Shown here one piece after another: positions 8,771 through 18,628 of a DNA stretch of 64,000 nt. Each line of letters begins with the position of its first letter. Positions within the stretch are counted from its first letter, which is position 1. Both the position numbers and the translations under genes were made by a program. The stretch comes from Cyclobacterium xiamenense (GTDB lineage Bacteria; Bacteroidota; Bacteroidia; Cytophagales; Cyclobacteriaceae). The stretch is from the NCBI RefSeq assembly GCF_009467825.1, contig NZ_WIOK01000001.1, positions 186,001 to 250,000 on the forward strand, given 5' to 3'. A model generated the notes under the pieces. The model was not told where the DNA came from and did no database searches. It worked only from the letters and a program-made list of their open reading frames with translations.

Positions 8771-10390
8771 TTAATAGAAATTATCTATACGTTTTTGCAG
8801 TTCATCCTCATCCGGAAGGGGCAGGGTGACGTCGGGTTCGTCAAAGTAACTATAAGGTTTTTTTTCCCTTCTTTTGGGTGTCCTCCAATCATCAATGCGT
8901 TGCCGGTCGGGTCTTTCCTCGGATCGCCAGGTAAATCCTTTCAGTTGTTTCTGGTCGACCTCGATCAGGTGAGGAGGTGTAAACGAGGCTTCGGGTTTGA
9001 TCGAATGACTAATTCGGGAAACGGTTCCTTCCTGAAACTCCATGATTATTCTGCCGCAAAGCAGTTTATTAAGACCCTTAAATGTGGTGTCATTTTCCAG
9101 GGCAAAGTACAACGATTCGCCGTTTCCTTCCACGTCCAGTAACTCGATGTCTCCCTCAGCAAAATAGCTGGTCATTTTTCTACCCTTGATTTGATTGAAG
9201 TTAGCTACAGTATCCCGGGTAATGGCAAAGGCATTGTCCACCAATAAAGCCCGGTCAATTTCCTCGTTAGCCAGTAAAAAGCGGATGCTGTCTGCCGTGA
9301 TTTGACTCTTATTGTTCCATAATACCGGATCGGAAAATAGGTACACGGTAGAATCTGCATAGGTGTAGGCCATGGAATCTGCCCTACCCGCGAGCGTTGA
9401 CTTGATCATCCGCATATCCGGATAAGCCAGCATGTAGCGCTCCTCGGGAACATCGCTGTCCTGGGTAACGAGGGTGTCGGCGATCATAAACAGGGTATCG
9501 GCTTCAAAGTACTTGCGGACCAGCGCCCTGCCGTACACCCTGGAGTATTGCAGGTCTTCCCAGTACTTCCCTTCCTCACCAAACACTTCCACGTTCTGCT
9601 CCTTGTTGAAGATGCTCACGTTTTCTCTGGCCTCAAAATACTGGGCATTTTCATCGTAATAGAGGATTTCTCCCGAAACAACACTGTTTTCCGATTCCAC
9701 ATTTCCATCGTAAAACCGAAAAATTTTGTTTTCGGTATCGTAAACGCTCCCCCGTTGCGCGTTGAGTTTGTCGCCTTCCTTGGAAAGGATGTTTGTCAAT
9801 TTTTCTGTTTCGGCGATTTTGGTCAGGGTGTAGTAGTAGAGTATTTTTGACTTCATGGTGTAGTCGGGGTTCTCCAAAACTACTTTATCCCTGAAGGTGA
9901 TTTTTTCGTCCCGGGTTTCGTATACGCCCCGTTGGCTTGTAAGGGTATTGATACTGTCCTTTACCATGCCGGTGTTGTAGTAGTTGGCCACACCTGTTTC
10001 CCGGTTGTAATCCAAAAAGTCCGTATAAAGAGTGGTTCCTTCGTTGACCAATACCACATTGGTTCGCAGTTTGGCAAGTTGTGTTTCCCCGTCGTATTCG
10101 GCATAGCGGCTGGTGACAGTGACCGAGTCTTCCTGGTTTTCGATTTTTACGTTTCCAAACAGTTTGGCCAGTTGATCTTGTCCGTAAAAATGCGCCGAGT
10201 CACAATAGATAAGGGAGTTTTTGTGCTTCATCACCACGCTGTCCAGCAGCCGGTCATAACCTTTTCCTTTCCGAAGCGCGTCGGCATGAAGGATTTCTAA
10301 CCGGCTTTGTTCGGTTTGACTTTGGGCCGATTGCCAGCCCAGCAGGAAGCAAATGCCCAGTAAAAATAAGTTGTTTTGTGTCATTCGCAT
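8771..10390 (-). CDS. OstA-like protein (LptA/LptD N-terminal domain family)
   Basis: The frame stays open to 10585, but that would run into tilS and add an unlikely N-terminus. The start used is the ATG at 10390 (or 10384), which gives a good signal peptide (NNLFLLGICFLLGWQSAQSQ). The 539-residue protein consists of repeated OstA-type beta-jelly-roll segments (YCDSAHFYGQDQLAKLFGNV, then similar repeats with KLRTNVVLVN and DKVVLEN). This family forms the LPS-carrying groove of the Lpt transport bridge. In Bacteroidota this long exported form is common and probably takes the LptA or LptC place. The C-terminus is charged (RREKKPYSYFDEPDV). Confidence 0.82.
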   Translation of the reverse strand: MRMTQNNLFLLGICFLLGWQSAQSQTEQSRLEILHADALRKGKGYDRLLDSVVMKHKNSLIYCDSAHFYGQDQLAKLFGNVKIENQEDSVTVTSRYAEYDGETQLAKLRTNVVLVNEGTTLYTDFLDYNRETGVANYYNTGMVKDSINTLTSQRGVYETRDEKITFRDKVVLENPDYTMKSKILYYYTLTKIAETEKLTNILSKEGDKLNAQRGSVYDTENKIFRFYDGNVESENSVVSGEILYYDENAQYFEARENVSIFNKEQNVEVFGEEGKYWEDLQYSRVYGRALVRKYFEADTLFMIADTLVTQDSDVPEERYMLAYPDMRMIKSTLAGRADSMAYTYADSTVYLFSDPVLWNNKSQITADSIRFLLANEEIDRALLVDNAFAITRDTVANFNQIKGRKMTSYFAEGDIELLDVEGNGESLYFALENDTTFKGLNKLLCGRIIMEFQEGTVSRISHSIKPEASFTPPHLIEVDQKQLKGFTWRSEERPDRQRIDDWRTPKRREKKPYSYFDEPDVTLPLPDEDELQKRIDNFY

Positions 10391-10402
10391 GTATTTCCGG
10401 AT

Positions 10403-10429
10403 CAAAATTAATATAAAATGGTATTTTTG
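10403..10429. promoter_or_regulatory. Divergent promoters for ostA-like gene and tilS
   Basis: The 43-base gap between two divergent genes holds TAATTTTG on the minus strand (10410-10403) and TATTTTTG on the plus strand (10422-10429). Both match TAnnTTTG exactly. The tilS element ends 4 bases before its ATG, which predicts a leaderless or near-leaderless tilS transcript. Confidence 0.45.
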
Positions 10430-10433
10430 AGTT

Positions 10434-11774
10434 ATGCTCAGCCGATTTATCCAACATGTACGGGAAAATAACATTTTAGATGTCCACAACAGGTATCTTT
10501 TGGCAATCAGCGGAGGAGCAGACAGTGTGGCTCTTGCGCACCTGATGCATCGGGCTGGCTTTGATTTTGAGTTACTGCATTGCAACTTCCATTTGCGTGG
10601 AAAGGAAAGCGACGGCGATGCAGCATTTGTGCAGAAGCTGGCGGATCGTTTGGGGCTTGTGCTCCATGTCCGTGATTTTGCGCCGGAATCCTACATGCAG
10701 GAGCAGGGACTGTCCCTTCAAATGGCTGCCAGGGAGTTGCGGTATCAGTGGTTCGCTCAGATGCACGCGGCGCGAAACACGCATGGGGTGCTCCTGGCCC
10801 ACCATGCAGACGATCAGCTCGAAACCATTCTGCTTAACCTCATGCGGGGAACAGGCATCGAAGGACTGTACGGGATGTCAGAGCGCCGGGACTATATTTT
10901 CCGGCCACTGTTACCATTTAAGCGAGCTGAAATCGTAGCCTTTTTGGAGGAAAATGCACTGGATTGGCGGGAAGACAGTAGCAATAGTCAGACCATTTAC
11001 AAAAGGAATTACCTGCGCCATGAATTGATTCCGGTAGTGGAAAAAAGGGATCCCGGTGGACCGGAGTCCATGCGCGCTAGTTTCGAGCGAATAAAAGATA
11101 CAGGAAAAGCTTTTTTTTATTTTTTTGATCAATGGCGGAAAAAAAACGTGGTGCAGGAATTCCCCATTGAATACCTCCCTTTTTCCAGCCTGCAGGGCGT
11201 CCCGGGGAAGGCCTCGCTTCTTTTCTATTGGTTGAGAAATAAGGGGTTTGTCTATGGGCAGGTGCTGGAAATAGTGCAAGCCATGGAGGGAAATGCTTCC
11301 GGGAAGTGTTTTTTTTCAGGCGAATGGATGCTTAACGTCGACCGGGAAAACTTAATTTTGGGGAAGGAAAGCAGTAGGGCGGAATCTATCGAACTCGAAC
11401 AGCATGCCATCTCGTTCAGGGCGGATGAACGGCGTACCTACGAAATCATCCAGTTGAAAGGAGATTGGCAGCTGGACCGGTCTCCGGAAAATGCCCAGTT
11501 GGACAAGCAGTTGCTTGAATTCCCCCTCCTTCTGAGAAATTGGCAGCAAGGAGATCGCTTCAGGCCTTTGGGCATGCGGCAGTTTAAAAAGGTGAGCGAC
11601 TTTCTGATCGATTTGAAAGTTCCCCTGATTACGAAAAATCAGGTAAAAGTGCTATGTTCCGGAGGAGAAATAGCGTGGGTAGTAGGATATCGGATAGACG
11701 ATCGGTTTAAATTGACCGGTGCGACACGTGAGGTAGTATATTTTAAAAAGAAACAAAATGGTGAATCCGTTTAA
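10434..11774 (+). CDS. tilS: tRNA(Ile)-lysidine synthase
   Basis: TilS attaches lysine to C34 of the CAU-anticodon isoleucine tRNA so that it reads AUA; the gene is essential in most bacteria. The 446-residue protein has the PP-loop ATP site ISGGADSVALAHLM at about residues 23-36, and LAHHADDQLET and RGTGIEGLYGM downstream. The C-terminal TilS domain is recognisable at WQQGDRFRPLGM and KKVSDFLIDLKVP. It overlaps the next gene by 17 bases. Confidence 0.96.
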   Translation: MLSRFIQHVRENNILDVHNRYLLAISGGADSVALAHLMHRAGFDFELLHCNFHLRGKESDGDAAFVQKLADRLGLVLHVRDFAPESYMQEQGLSLQMAARELRYQWFAQMHAARNTHGVLLAHHADDQLETILLNLMRGTGIEGLYGMSERRDYIFRPLLPFKRAEIVAFLEENALDWREDSSNSQTIYKRNYLRHELIPVVEKRDPGGPESMRASFERIKDTGKAFFYFFDQWRKKNVVQEFPIEYLPFSSLQGVPGKASLLFYWLRNKGFVYGQVLEIVQAMEGNASGKCFFSGEWMLNVDRENLILGKESSRAESIELEQHAISFRADERRTYEIIQLKGDWQLDRSPENAQLDKQLLEFPLLLRNWQQGDRFRPLGMRQFKKVSDFLIDLKVPLITKNQVKVLCSGGEIAWVVGYRIDDRFKLTGATREVVYFKKKQNGESV

Positions 11775-12273
11775 AAAGAAATACAGCGCAACGGAGTTGA
11801 AGCAGTTTGCGTTTTTGGAAAAGGCCAGATTTTTTCGGGACCTGAGCTACGAAGAGCTGTCCCGATTCTTACCAGCCATTCACCAACGAAAATACGCGCG
11901 AGACGAGGTGGTTTTTTTTCGAAACGATCCCAGTCAGGCGCTGTATATTTTAGAAAAAGGAGAAGTCACGCTGAACATCGACATTCGCGGAACCTTTGAA
12001 ACCATCATTAAACTAAAGGAAGGCAATCCTTTTGGAGAGAACTCGATGCTGGCCGATTCCAAACGAATTTACACCGCGATCGTCAGTACCGAGGAGGCGA
12101 TTTTATGGGTGATTCCCAACTATGCGATACTGGATATTTTTCAAAACAATCAAAAAATACGCGCGAAAATGATGACGGCGCTTGCGGCCTTTTACAACCA
12201 AACGAACCAGCAATTATTCTCCTCCTACAGAAACTCCTATGGGTTTTTTAACCTGGGGCAGATGTTCGAATAA
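11758..12273 (+). CDS. Cyclic nucleotide-binding domain protein without DNA-binding domain
   Basis: The 171-residue protein is essentially one CRP-type cyclic-nucleotide-binding beta-roll (about residues 20-150), with LYILEKGEVTLNI and EGNPFGENSMLADSKR at the expected places. The helix-turn-helix of CRP/FNR regulators is missing, because the protein ends soon after the C-helix. No signal peptide is seen. Overlap with tilS suggests co-transcription. In the phosphate-binding segment Arg is not in the classical position, so cAMP binding is not assured. Molecular role unknown. Confidence 0.75.
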   Translation: MVNPFKKKYSATELKQFAFLEKARFFRDLSYEELSRFLPAIHQRKYARDEVVFFRNDPSQALYILEKGEVTLNIDIRGTFETIIKLKEGNPFGENSMLADSKRIYTAIVSTEEAILWVIPNYAILDIFQNNQKIRAKMMTALAAFYNQTNQQLFSSYRNSYGFFNLGQMFE

Positions 12274-12359
12274 TTCGGGATATTCCTTCGTATAAAGCGC
12301 ATTCTTTAATATCTTAGCGCAAATTTTGAAAAAATAACAATCTAAACCGATTATAAAAA

Positions 12360-13298
12360 ATGACAAAAGTAACCGTAGTCGGAGCCGGGAATGTAGGCGC
12401 AACATGTGCAGATGTTTTGGCTTACCGAGAAATAGCCGAGGAAATCGTTTTGGTGGACATCAAAGAAGGGGTGGCCGAAGGGAAAGCCCTGGATATTTGG
12501 CAAAAAGCACCCATTAATGTGTACGATAGCCGGACCATTGGTAGCACCAATGATTACTCAAAAACCGCGGGTTCTGACGTAGTGGTCATCACTTCCGGTT
12601 TGCCGCGAAAGCCTGGCATGACCCGGGATGACCTGATCGAAACCAATGCGGGAATCGTGAAAATGGTTACCGAAAACGTGATTAAACACTCTCCAGATGC
12701 CATTATCATCATCGTTTCCAACCCCTTGGACGTGATGACTTATCAGGCACATATTACCTCCAAAAAGCCAAAAACACAGGTCATGGGCATGGCGGGTATC
12801 CTGGATACGGCGCGATACCGGGCTTTTTTGGCTGAAGAACTCAATATTTCTCCGAAAGAGATTCAAGCAATTCTCATGGGTGGACACGGGGATACCATGG
12901 TTCCCCTTCCCCGATACACGACCGTTGCTGGGATCCCGGTGACAGAACTGATCGCCAAGGACAAATTGGACGCCATCATCGAGCGTACCAAGTTTGGCGG
13001 GGGCGAGTTAGTCAAGCTGATGGGCACCTCTGCATGGTATGCGCCAGGTTCTGCCGCCGCACAAATGGTGGAATCGATCGTAAAAAATCAAAAACGCGTT
13101 TTTCCGGTTTGTATCAAGTTGGATGGGGAATATGGGATCGATGACTGCTACCTTGGAGTGCCTGTGATTTTGGGTAAAAACGGCATTGAAAAGGTTATTG
13201 AGTTGGATTTGAATAACGAGGAGAAAGCACTTTTGGAAGTATCCCGTACACACGTGAAGGAAGTAATGGCCGTACTTGATAAATTATCTGCCAACTAA
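12360..13298 (+). CDS. mdh: Malate dehydrogenase (LDH-like type)
   Basis: The enzyme interconverts malate and oxaloacetate with NAD in the TCA cycle. The 312-residue protein opens VTVVGAGNVGATCAD (Rossmann). Asp34 in LVDIKEG at the end of beta-2 fits NAD. The substrate loop is GLPRKPGMTRDDL, where the Arg of the RKPGM motif distinguishes malate from lactate dehydrogenases. IVSNPLDVMTY and the catalytic His in MGGHGDTMVPL follow. Full length. A hairpin terminator follows the stop. Confidence 0.96.
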   Translation: MTKVTVVGAGNVGATCADVLAYREIAEEIVLVDIKEGVAEGKALDIWQKAPINVYDSRTIGSTNDYSKTAGSDVVVITSGLPRKPGMTRDDLIETNAGIVKMVTENVIKHSPDAIIIIVSNPLDVMTYQAHITSKKPKTQVMGMAGILDTARYRAFLAEELNISPKEIQAILMGGHGDTMVPLPRYTTVAGIPVTELIAKDKLDAIIERTKFGGGELVKLMGTSAWYAPGSAAAQMVESIVKNQKRVFPVCIKLDGEYGIDDCYLGVPVILGKNGIEKVIELDLNNEEKALLEVSRTHVKEVMAVLDKLSAN

Positions 13299-13321
13299 TC
13301 CTTTCTCTTAGTATACTTATG

Positions 13322-13353
13322 AAATCCCAACTTTCACACGTTGGGATTTTTTT
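13322..13353 (+). terminator. Rho-independent terminator after mdh
   Basis: AAATCCCAAC (13322-13331) pairs perfectly with GTTGGGATTT (13340-13349) across an 8-base loop, and a run of seven T follows. It ends the mdh transcript before the GTG-start gene downstream. Confidence 0.9.
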
Positions 13354-13385
13354 GTTGTTTTGGGTGAGGTTTAACCGTAGATAAC

Positions 13386-16112
13386 GTGAGCCAATTAAAA
13401 AACTTACTGGTAATTTTATTGATCCTGGTTTTGGGAGTTGCAGCGTTTCTAATGCTGAAAACAGGCTATTTTGACGATCAATGGGAAGGTACCGAGATGA
13501 TACCCCCCAATGCGGTATTTGTCTTTGAAACAGATGATCCCGTGGGGTTTTGGAATTCCCTCGTGCAACAGCCGGTATGGGAAAAATTGCATCAATTCGC
13601 CGGTTTGCAACAACTCGAATCCCAATTGGTATTTCTGGATAATATCACCGGAAATCAAGGTAACCTACACCAGTTTTTGAAGGGGCAGCGGTTTCGACTT
13701 TCCCTCCATCCGTTGGGAAAGCAATCATTCGGCTTCCTCGCTGCCACAGCCTTTACAAACCGGGAATTCCTTCCTTTCATAAAAAACCTGGAACAGAAAT
13801 TCAAAAACCAGGGGGGGGAGGTCAAAAGACGGAGTTACAGTGGCATCTCCCTCTTTGAAATCTCCCTAGAAAATGGAGAGAAGCGGTTTACTTATGCGAT
13901 AGTTGACAACGTATTGCTAGGTAGCTACCATTCTTTTCTGGTAGAAGATGCGATTCGTTATGCACAGTCGGAGGGTCTGAAAAACTTCAAAGAAACCTTC
14001 CCCCACTTATTTTCGAAGGATTCCGAACTGCCACCTCAGGGGCTGGTGCACTTTTCCGGGAAAAATTTTGCTAATTTTATTCAGGAATTAACCCTTGGCA
14101 GTTCCAATAAACTTGTAGAAGACCTGCGCGCAGGCGATTTTTCTGCAAACCTCATCCCAGGATTTTCCGATGCCGCTATAGAATTCAGGGGAGACGTTTT
14201 TGTAGCAGGAACGTTACAAGAATTGGGTTCGGAAGCGGCGATTTCGGAGGTGTCTCAGGAAATGAATTCCCTGATTAGCAACCGATCAATGCTCGTCAGT
14301 AGCTATTGGATGTCAGATTTGACAGATTTCGAAAGGATTACGAATCCATCCTTCTCAGCAAAACCCGTGGTACAGGCGGAGTTGGAAAACAGTCTGGAAA
14401 TCCAAAATTTTCGAAGGACGATCACCGGACAGACCGTACTTGTCATCGAAGAGGGATTGCTGGAGGAATCGCCGAGACAATTGTTGATCCTTGGCACAAA
14501 TGATCCATTTGGATCCCTTGAGCACCTAAATTCCTTTTCCCTGGCGGTAAACCAAAACGATTCAACAACGGTCTTTAGAGATTACTACCGGGGTACTGAG
14601 GTGGTTTTGCTGGATCTCGAAGAATTTCCAGCACACCTATTTAGCGGAAATTTCACCGGATTTTCAAAGACTTACTTCGCCGCTGTAAACGGACAGCTGG
14701 TCTTCGCCAATAGCTTGCGTACCCTCAGAAATCTGCTAGATGATGTGTATCAGGATAATACCTGGGGCAAATCCATCTGGCAACAGGAACACTTAAAGCA
14801 GCACGCCAGGGCTCCCATTCGCTTTTTTTTAAACAATGACCGGTTTTTTCCGGCATTGACTGGCAACAGCGATCCGTCCTGGGCGGCTTTGTTTCAAAAA
14901 TATGCCGAGGTCTTTGGATCGTTTGATTGGTTGTCTGTTTCCTTTTTGGAAAGTGGTAAACTAGCGATAGATCTAGCCATAAATTTGGAAGAAAAGGCAG
15001 CAAGTCGCTCACTCATTCTCACAGAAAGCAGGAGTTCAGCATTTGACAAACCGCTGATTTACGGGCCGGCGGGCTTACAAAACTACAATGATAGGAGTAC
15101 GGATTTTTTGGTTCAGGATGAAGATTATTTTGTTCATTTACTCACGAACGAAGGGGAGTTGGTTTTTACTCAGCGGATTCCGGGTGAAATTATCTCGGAC
15201 GTATTTCAGATCGATTTCTATGAAAATGGGAAGTTGCAATTGGTTTTCGCCACCCAAAACCTCGTGTATGCATTGGATCGGTACGGTAACCTGCTTCCGG
15301 GCTTTCCCATTCATTTCGAAGCAGGCGTGAATATCGCGCACCTGAACGTACTGGATTACGACAATAGCCGGGATTACCGGTTTTTTGTGGCCGATCAGCA
15401 GGGCAATCTCTACCTGTATTCCAGAACCGGAGAGCTGTTGGATGACTGGGCCCCCAAGCAGACCAATCGGGGAGTGCTGGCGAGCCCACCTGCGCATCAC
15501 CGGGTACCCGGGCTTGGCGACTTCATGGTGGCGCTCCACGCAAACGGAAGTCTCGGCTTGTACAGTCGTAGGGGCGAATCGAAGACCGGTGGGCCTATAG
15601 TCCTGGGAGAGGGTATCTCCACTGCATACGGTATCGAAGAAGGTATCGTGGAAGGCCAGGCAAGGTTGGTAACAATAAACGATGCCGGAGAAGTAGTAAA
15701 AGTGAACTTTAAAGGCGAACTTACTTACAGAAATCAATTGCTGCGGCCGGATCGGGATACCCGATTTTCCCTTGTAAACGACCAAAACGATTCTGATTTT
15801 GTGTGGGTGATCAAGGAATACAATCAATTGAAAGTGCTTTCTCCAGACGAAAGACTCTTGTTTGGCCTGGATATTCTATCCGAAGAGCTGGATTACCGGT
15901 ATTTCTCCTTCGGTCCGGAAAATAAGATCTTTGCTGTGTTGGATCGGGTGCAGGATTTTGCCTACTTGTACAACCGCGATGGGACGTTGATTAACCAAAA
16001 GCCCGTAAATGTCAGCGGAGACCTATGGGTGGAATTTTCGGGAAGTACCAATGAATACAGCCTGGTCACCGTTTACATGAATCGGCTAAACGAATACAAA
16101 ATACCCTTATAA
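13386..16112 (+). CDS. Large membrane-anchored protein with C-terminal beta-propeller-like region
   Basis: The 908-residue protein starts at a GTG. It has one N-terminal membrane anchor (LLVILLILVLGVAAFLML, about 6-23) and no other obvious membrane segment, so the bulk should be periplasmic. Residues about 40-540 resemble DUF3352-type proteins (PPNAVFVFETDDP, then VDNVLLGSYHSFLVEDAIR), but I cannot confirm this. Residues about 575-905 carry repeated blades of the form VYALDRYGNLLPGFPIHFE, LYLYSRTGELLDDW and LYSRRGESKTGG, which suggests a PQQ/WD40-like propeller. It lies just upstream of an MscS channel, 10 bases apart, so a joint envelope role is possible. Function unknown. Confidence 0.65.
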   Translation: MSQLKNLLVILLILVLGVAAFLMLKTGYFDDQWEGTEMIPPNAVFVFETDDPVGFWNSLVQQPVWEKLHQFAGLQQLESQLVFLDNITGNQGNLHQFLKGQRFRLSLHPLGKQSFGFLAATAFTNREFLPFIKNLEQKFKNQGGEVKRRSYSGISLFEISLENGEKRFTYAIVDNVLLGSYHSFLVEDAIRYAQSEGLKNFKETFPHLFSKDSELPPQGLVHFSGKNFANFIQELTLGSSNKLVEDLRAGDFSANLIPGFSDAAIEFRGDVFVAGTLQELGSEAAISEVSQEMNSLISNRSMLVSSYWMSDLTDFERITNPSFSAKPVVQAELENSLEIQNFRRTITGQTVLVIEEGLLEESPRQLLILGTNDPFGSLEHLNSFSLAVNQNDSTTVFRDYYRGTEVVLLDLEEFPAHLFSGNFTGFSKTYFAAVNGQLVFANSLRTLRNLLDDVYQDNTWGKSIWQQEHLKQHARAPIRFFLNNDRFFPALTGNSDPSWAALFQKYAEVFGSFDWLSVSFLESGKLAIDLAINLEEKAASRSLILTESRSSAFDKPLIYGPAGLQNYNDRSTDFLVQDEDYFVHLLTNEGELVFTQRIPGEIISDVFQIDFYENGKLQLVFATQNLVYALDRYGNLLPGFPIHFEAGVNIAHLNVLDYDNSRDYRFFVADQQGNLYLYSRTGELLDDWAPKQTNRGVLASPPAHHRVPGLGDFMVALHANGSLGLYSRRGESKTGGPIVLGEGISTAYGIEEGIVEGQARLVTINDAGEVVKVNFKGELTYRNQLLRPDRDTRFSLVNDQNDSDFVWVIKEYNQLKVLSPDERLLFGLDILSEELDYRYFSFGPENKIFAVLDRVQDFAYLYNRDGTLINQKPVNVSGDLWVEFSGSTNEYSLVTVYMNRLNEYKIPL

Positions 16113-16122
16113 CGCGATTTTT

Positions 16123-17835
16123 ATGACGACGACTCCAATGAAAAAAAATCGATCAGTATCCAGGTGCAGTTTTTTTCTGGCACTTTTGGTTTGGGTAGGT
16201 TCTACGGCCACCCACGCTTTCCAAACCGGGGTGAATTACCTCCCAGATACCACCGATCATACTAATTTCAGCACGCCTTATCACAGCACCTATACTTTTT
16301 TTTACCACCTGAACGAAGGCAACTATGATCCGGACATTTCAGCGGGAGCGCTGAACATGGTCGGTAGCGAAGGACAGAATGCCGCCGCATTGGCCGTGAT
16401 GCTCAAGCAGATTTTTGATGGAAATGGCGTGTACGTGCGCATGAACGAAATTCCGAATGCTCCGAATTACCGGGATTCGGTGCGGAATAGTCAGCAGATT
16501 TATGTGTTTGATGAAATTATCCTTCCTTCTGTGTATTTAGAAAAGGTGGGGAATCAATGGAAATTTTCATCGACTACGGTACAAAACATCAAAGCCTTGC
16601 ACAAGGAAACCTATCCGTATGGAACGGATAAGTTGTTGACACTTCTTCCCAAACTGGGCAGTCAGGTGTATTTCGGGCTTCACCTATGGCAGCTTTTTGG
16701 TCTCTTTTTTCTCCTGCTGCTGGTTTTTGCCAGCCATCGGTTGTTTACCTTTTTGGTAGATAGGGGGCTGTACTACGTGCTGGTCCGTTCGGGTTACGGT
16801 ACCATTGCAAAAAAATACCTGCTGCCCGTAGCTCGGATTGTAAGCATCTACCTGATCGTATTGCTACTGGCTATTTTTGTCCGGGTACTTCAATTGCCCA
16901 TTTCCATTGTTTCCTGGGTAACAATATTTCTAAATGCCGTAAAGCCGTTTATCGTCACCATCATCTTTTACAAATTGGTGAATGTCTTTTCTGGCTACAT
17001 GGAGCGGATGGCGGAAAAAACTGCCTCTACGCTGGATGATCAACTGGTGCCCCTGGTGCGAAAGACACTTAAGGCCTTTGTGATCATTGTAGGCTCGCTT
17101 TTTGTCTTGAAATATGGGTTGCGAATTGATATCGTTCCGTTTTTGACCGGTCTTTCGATTGGCGGTCTGGCCTTTGCCCTGGCGGCACAGGACACCATCA
17201 AAAACTTTTTCGGGTCGGTAATGATCTTTATCGATAAACCGTTTCAGGTGGGAGACTGGATCACGAGTGGGGACGTAGACGGCACCGTGGAAGAGGTAGG
17301 GTTCCGGTCTACCCGGGTCCGCACGTTCAGAAATTCACTCATGTACATTCCAAATGGAAAAATCGCCGATGCTACCGTCGATAACCATGGTCTTCGGAAA
17401 TACAGACGCTTTTACAGCACCATTACCATCACTTACGATACGCCGCCGGAACTGATCGAAGTGTTTGTGGAAGGCCTGCGCCGGATCGTACAAAACCACC
17501 CCAAAACGCGAAAGGATTATTACAATATTTACCTGAATAACCTTTCGGCATACAGCCTGGATATCATGTTTTACGTGTTTTTTGAAGTACCCTCCTGGCC
17601 CGAGGAGTTAAAGGCACGAGAAGACCTGATTTTGGCGGCGATTCGGCTGGCCAACAAGCTGGAGGTTCGCTTTGCGTTTCCTACCCAAACCTTACACATG
17701 GAGACATTCCCTGAAAAACAGGGGTTTACCCCCATTTACGAAGACGGCAGGGCAGGGTACCAGCAGAAACTGGAGCAGTTTATCAAATCCGAAACGGGGG
17801 CGGGGAGCAGCCCTCCTGACAAAACAACCAGTTAA
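16123..17835 (+). CDS. Mechanosensitive ion channel family protein (MscS type)
   Basis: The 570-residue protein has an N-terminal signal or anchor (SFFLALLVWVGSTATHAF) and a periplasmic domain of about 150 residues. Several membrane helices follow (about 185-360). The MscS pore helix and beta domain are seen at LSIGGLAFALAAQDTIKNFF, then IFIDKPFQVGDWI and VEEVGFRSTRVRTF with NGKIADATVDN. These channels open under membrane tension and release solutes during osmotic down-shock. The extended N-terminus puts it in the larger, MscK/YnaI-like subclass rather than minimal MscS. It ends 4 bases inside the convergent deoR-type gene. Confidence 0.9.
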   Translation: MTTTPMKKNRSVSRCSFFLALLVWVGSTATHAFQTGVNYLPDTTDHTNFSTPYHSTYTFFYHLNEGNYDPDISAGALNMVGSEGQNAAALAVMLKQIFDGNGVYVRMNEIPNAPNYRDSVRNSQQIYVFDEIILPSVYLEKVGNQWKFSSTTVQNIKALHKETYPYGTDKLLTLLPKLGSQVYFGLHLWQLFGLFFLLLLVFASHRLFTFLVDRGLYYVLVRSGYGTIAKKYLLPVARIVSIYLIVLLLAIFVRVLQLPISIVSWVTIFLNAVKPFIVTIIFYKLVNVFSGYMERMAEKTASTLDDQLVPLVRKTLKAFVIIVGSLFVLKYGLRIDIVPFLTGLSIGGLAFALAAQDTIKNFFGSVMIFIDKPFQVGDWITSGDVDGTVEEVGFRSTRVRTFRNSLMYIPNGKIADATVDNHGLRKYRRFYSTITITYDTPPELIEVFVEGLRRIVQNHPKTRKDYYNIYLNNLSAYSLDIMFYVFFEVPSWPEELKAREDLILAAIRLANKLEVRFAFPTQTLHMETFPEKQGFTPIYEDGRAGYQQKLEQFIKSETGAGSSPPDKTTS

Positions 17836-18593
17836 ACCAATAAGACCTCTACCCCTTTGTCTTCCAATACCTGCACGTAATGCCTGGGAAGTGCCTGGTC
17901 GACAATGATGGTATCGATGTCTTCAAGTGCGGCGATCTTACCGAAACTCTTTTTTCCAAACTTGCTGCTATCGGCAAGTACGATGGTTTTTTGTACCGCT
18001 TGGATCATCACATGATTCAGGTGCGCTTCCATCATGTTTGAGGTAGTGAGACCAAACTCCGGGTCGATGCCATCCACACTGATAAAAAGTTTGCTACAGG
18101 CAAAATCCTCGATCATGGAGGCAGCATAATGACCAACCACCGAGCTGCTGCTTTTTCGTACCACACCTCCCAGTTGCACAATTTCCACCTCCGGAAAATC
18201 CAGAAGTGCCATGCTGACATTCATGGCTCCGGTGAGTACCGTGAGGGGCAGGTCCCGCGGAAGGGCCCGGGCAAAGGCCAATACGGTGGTGCCGGAACCG
18301 ATGATGATGGCGTCCTTTGCGTTTACCAGACTACTTGCTTTCCGCGCAATCGCCCGTTTTTCTTCTACCTGCACCAGCTGCTTTTCATTTACAGGTTTAT
18401 CGTTGACGTAAGGGGCTACTGGGGTGGCACTTCCGTGGGAGCGAAAAAGTAACCCCTTGTCTTCGAGTATTTTAAGGTCCTTTCGGACCGTTACCATGGT
18501 TACGTTCATCTCCCTGCTCAGTGCCGCTACACTAACATAACCGGCCTGTTCCAGCTTGTCCAGTATAAACTTATGTCTTTCTGCAATTACCAT
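17832..18593 (-). CDS. DeoR/GlpR-family transcription regulator
   Basis: The 253-residue protein has the DeoR winged helix at residues about 3-57 (VSVAALSREMNVTMVTVRKD). A sugar-phosphate sensor domain follows, with GSGTTVLAFARAL and ISVDGIDPEFGLTT. It is divergent from glpD-glpK-glpF, so it is predicted to repress that operon, with glycerol 3-phosphate as the likely inducer by analogy with E. coli GlpR. Three 10-bp direct repeats in the shared gap fit DeoR-type operators. It could also control its own transcription from the same gap. Confidence 0.9.
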   Translation of the reverse strand: MVIAERHKFILDKLEQAGYVSVAALSREMNVTMVTVRKDLKILEDKGLLFRSHGSATPVAPYVNDKPVNEKQLVQVEEKRAIARKASSLVNAKDAIIIGSGTTVLAFARALPRDLPLTVLTGAMNVSMALLDFPEVEIVQLGGVVRKSSSSVVGHYAASMIEDFACSKLFISVDGIDPEFGLTTSNMMEAHLNHVMIQAVQKTIVLADSSKFGKKSFGKIAALEDIDTIIVDQALPRHYVQVLEDKGVEVLLV

Positions 18594-18628
18594 AGGCGCA
18601 CTACTTTTCCAATAAAGGTAAGAAAAAA

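Noticed and set aside
10391-10585. Longer N-terminus of the OstA-like gene
   Set aside because: It would overlap tilS on the other strand by 152 bases and lacks a signal peptide, while the ATG at 10390 gives one.
15138-15827. 229-residue minus-strand ORF opposite the propeller gene
   Set aside because: It is antisense to repeated blades, so the length reflects repeat composition, and there is no sign of a domain.
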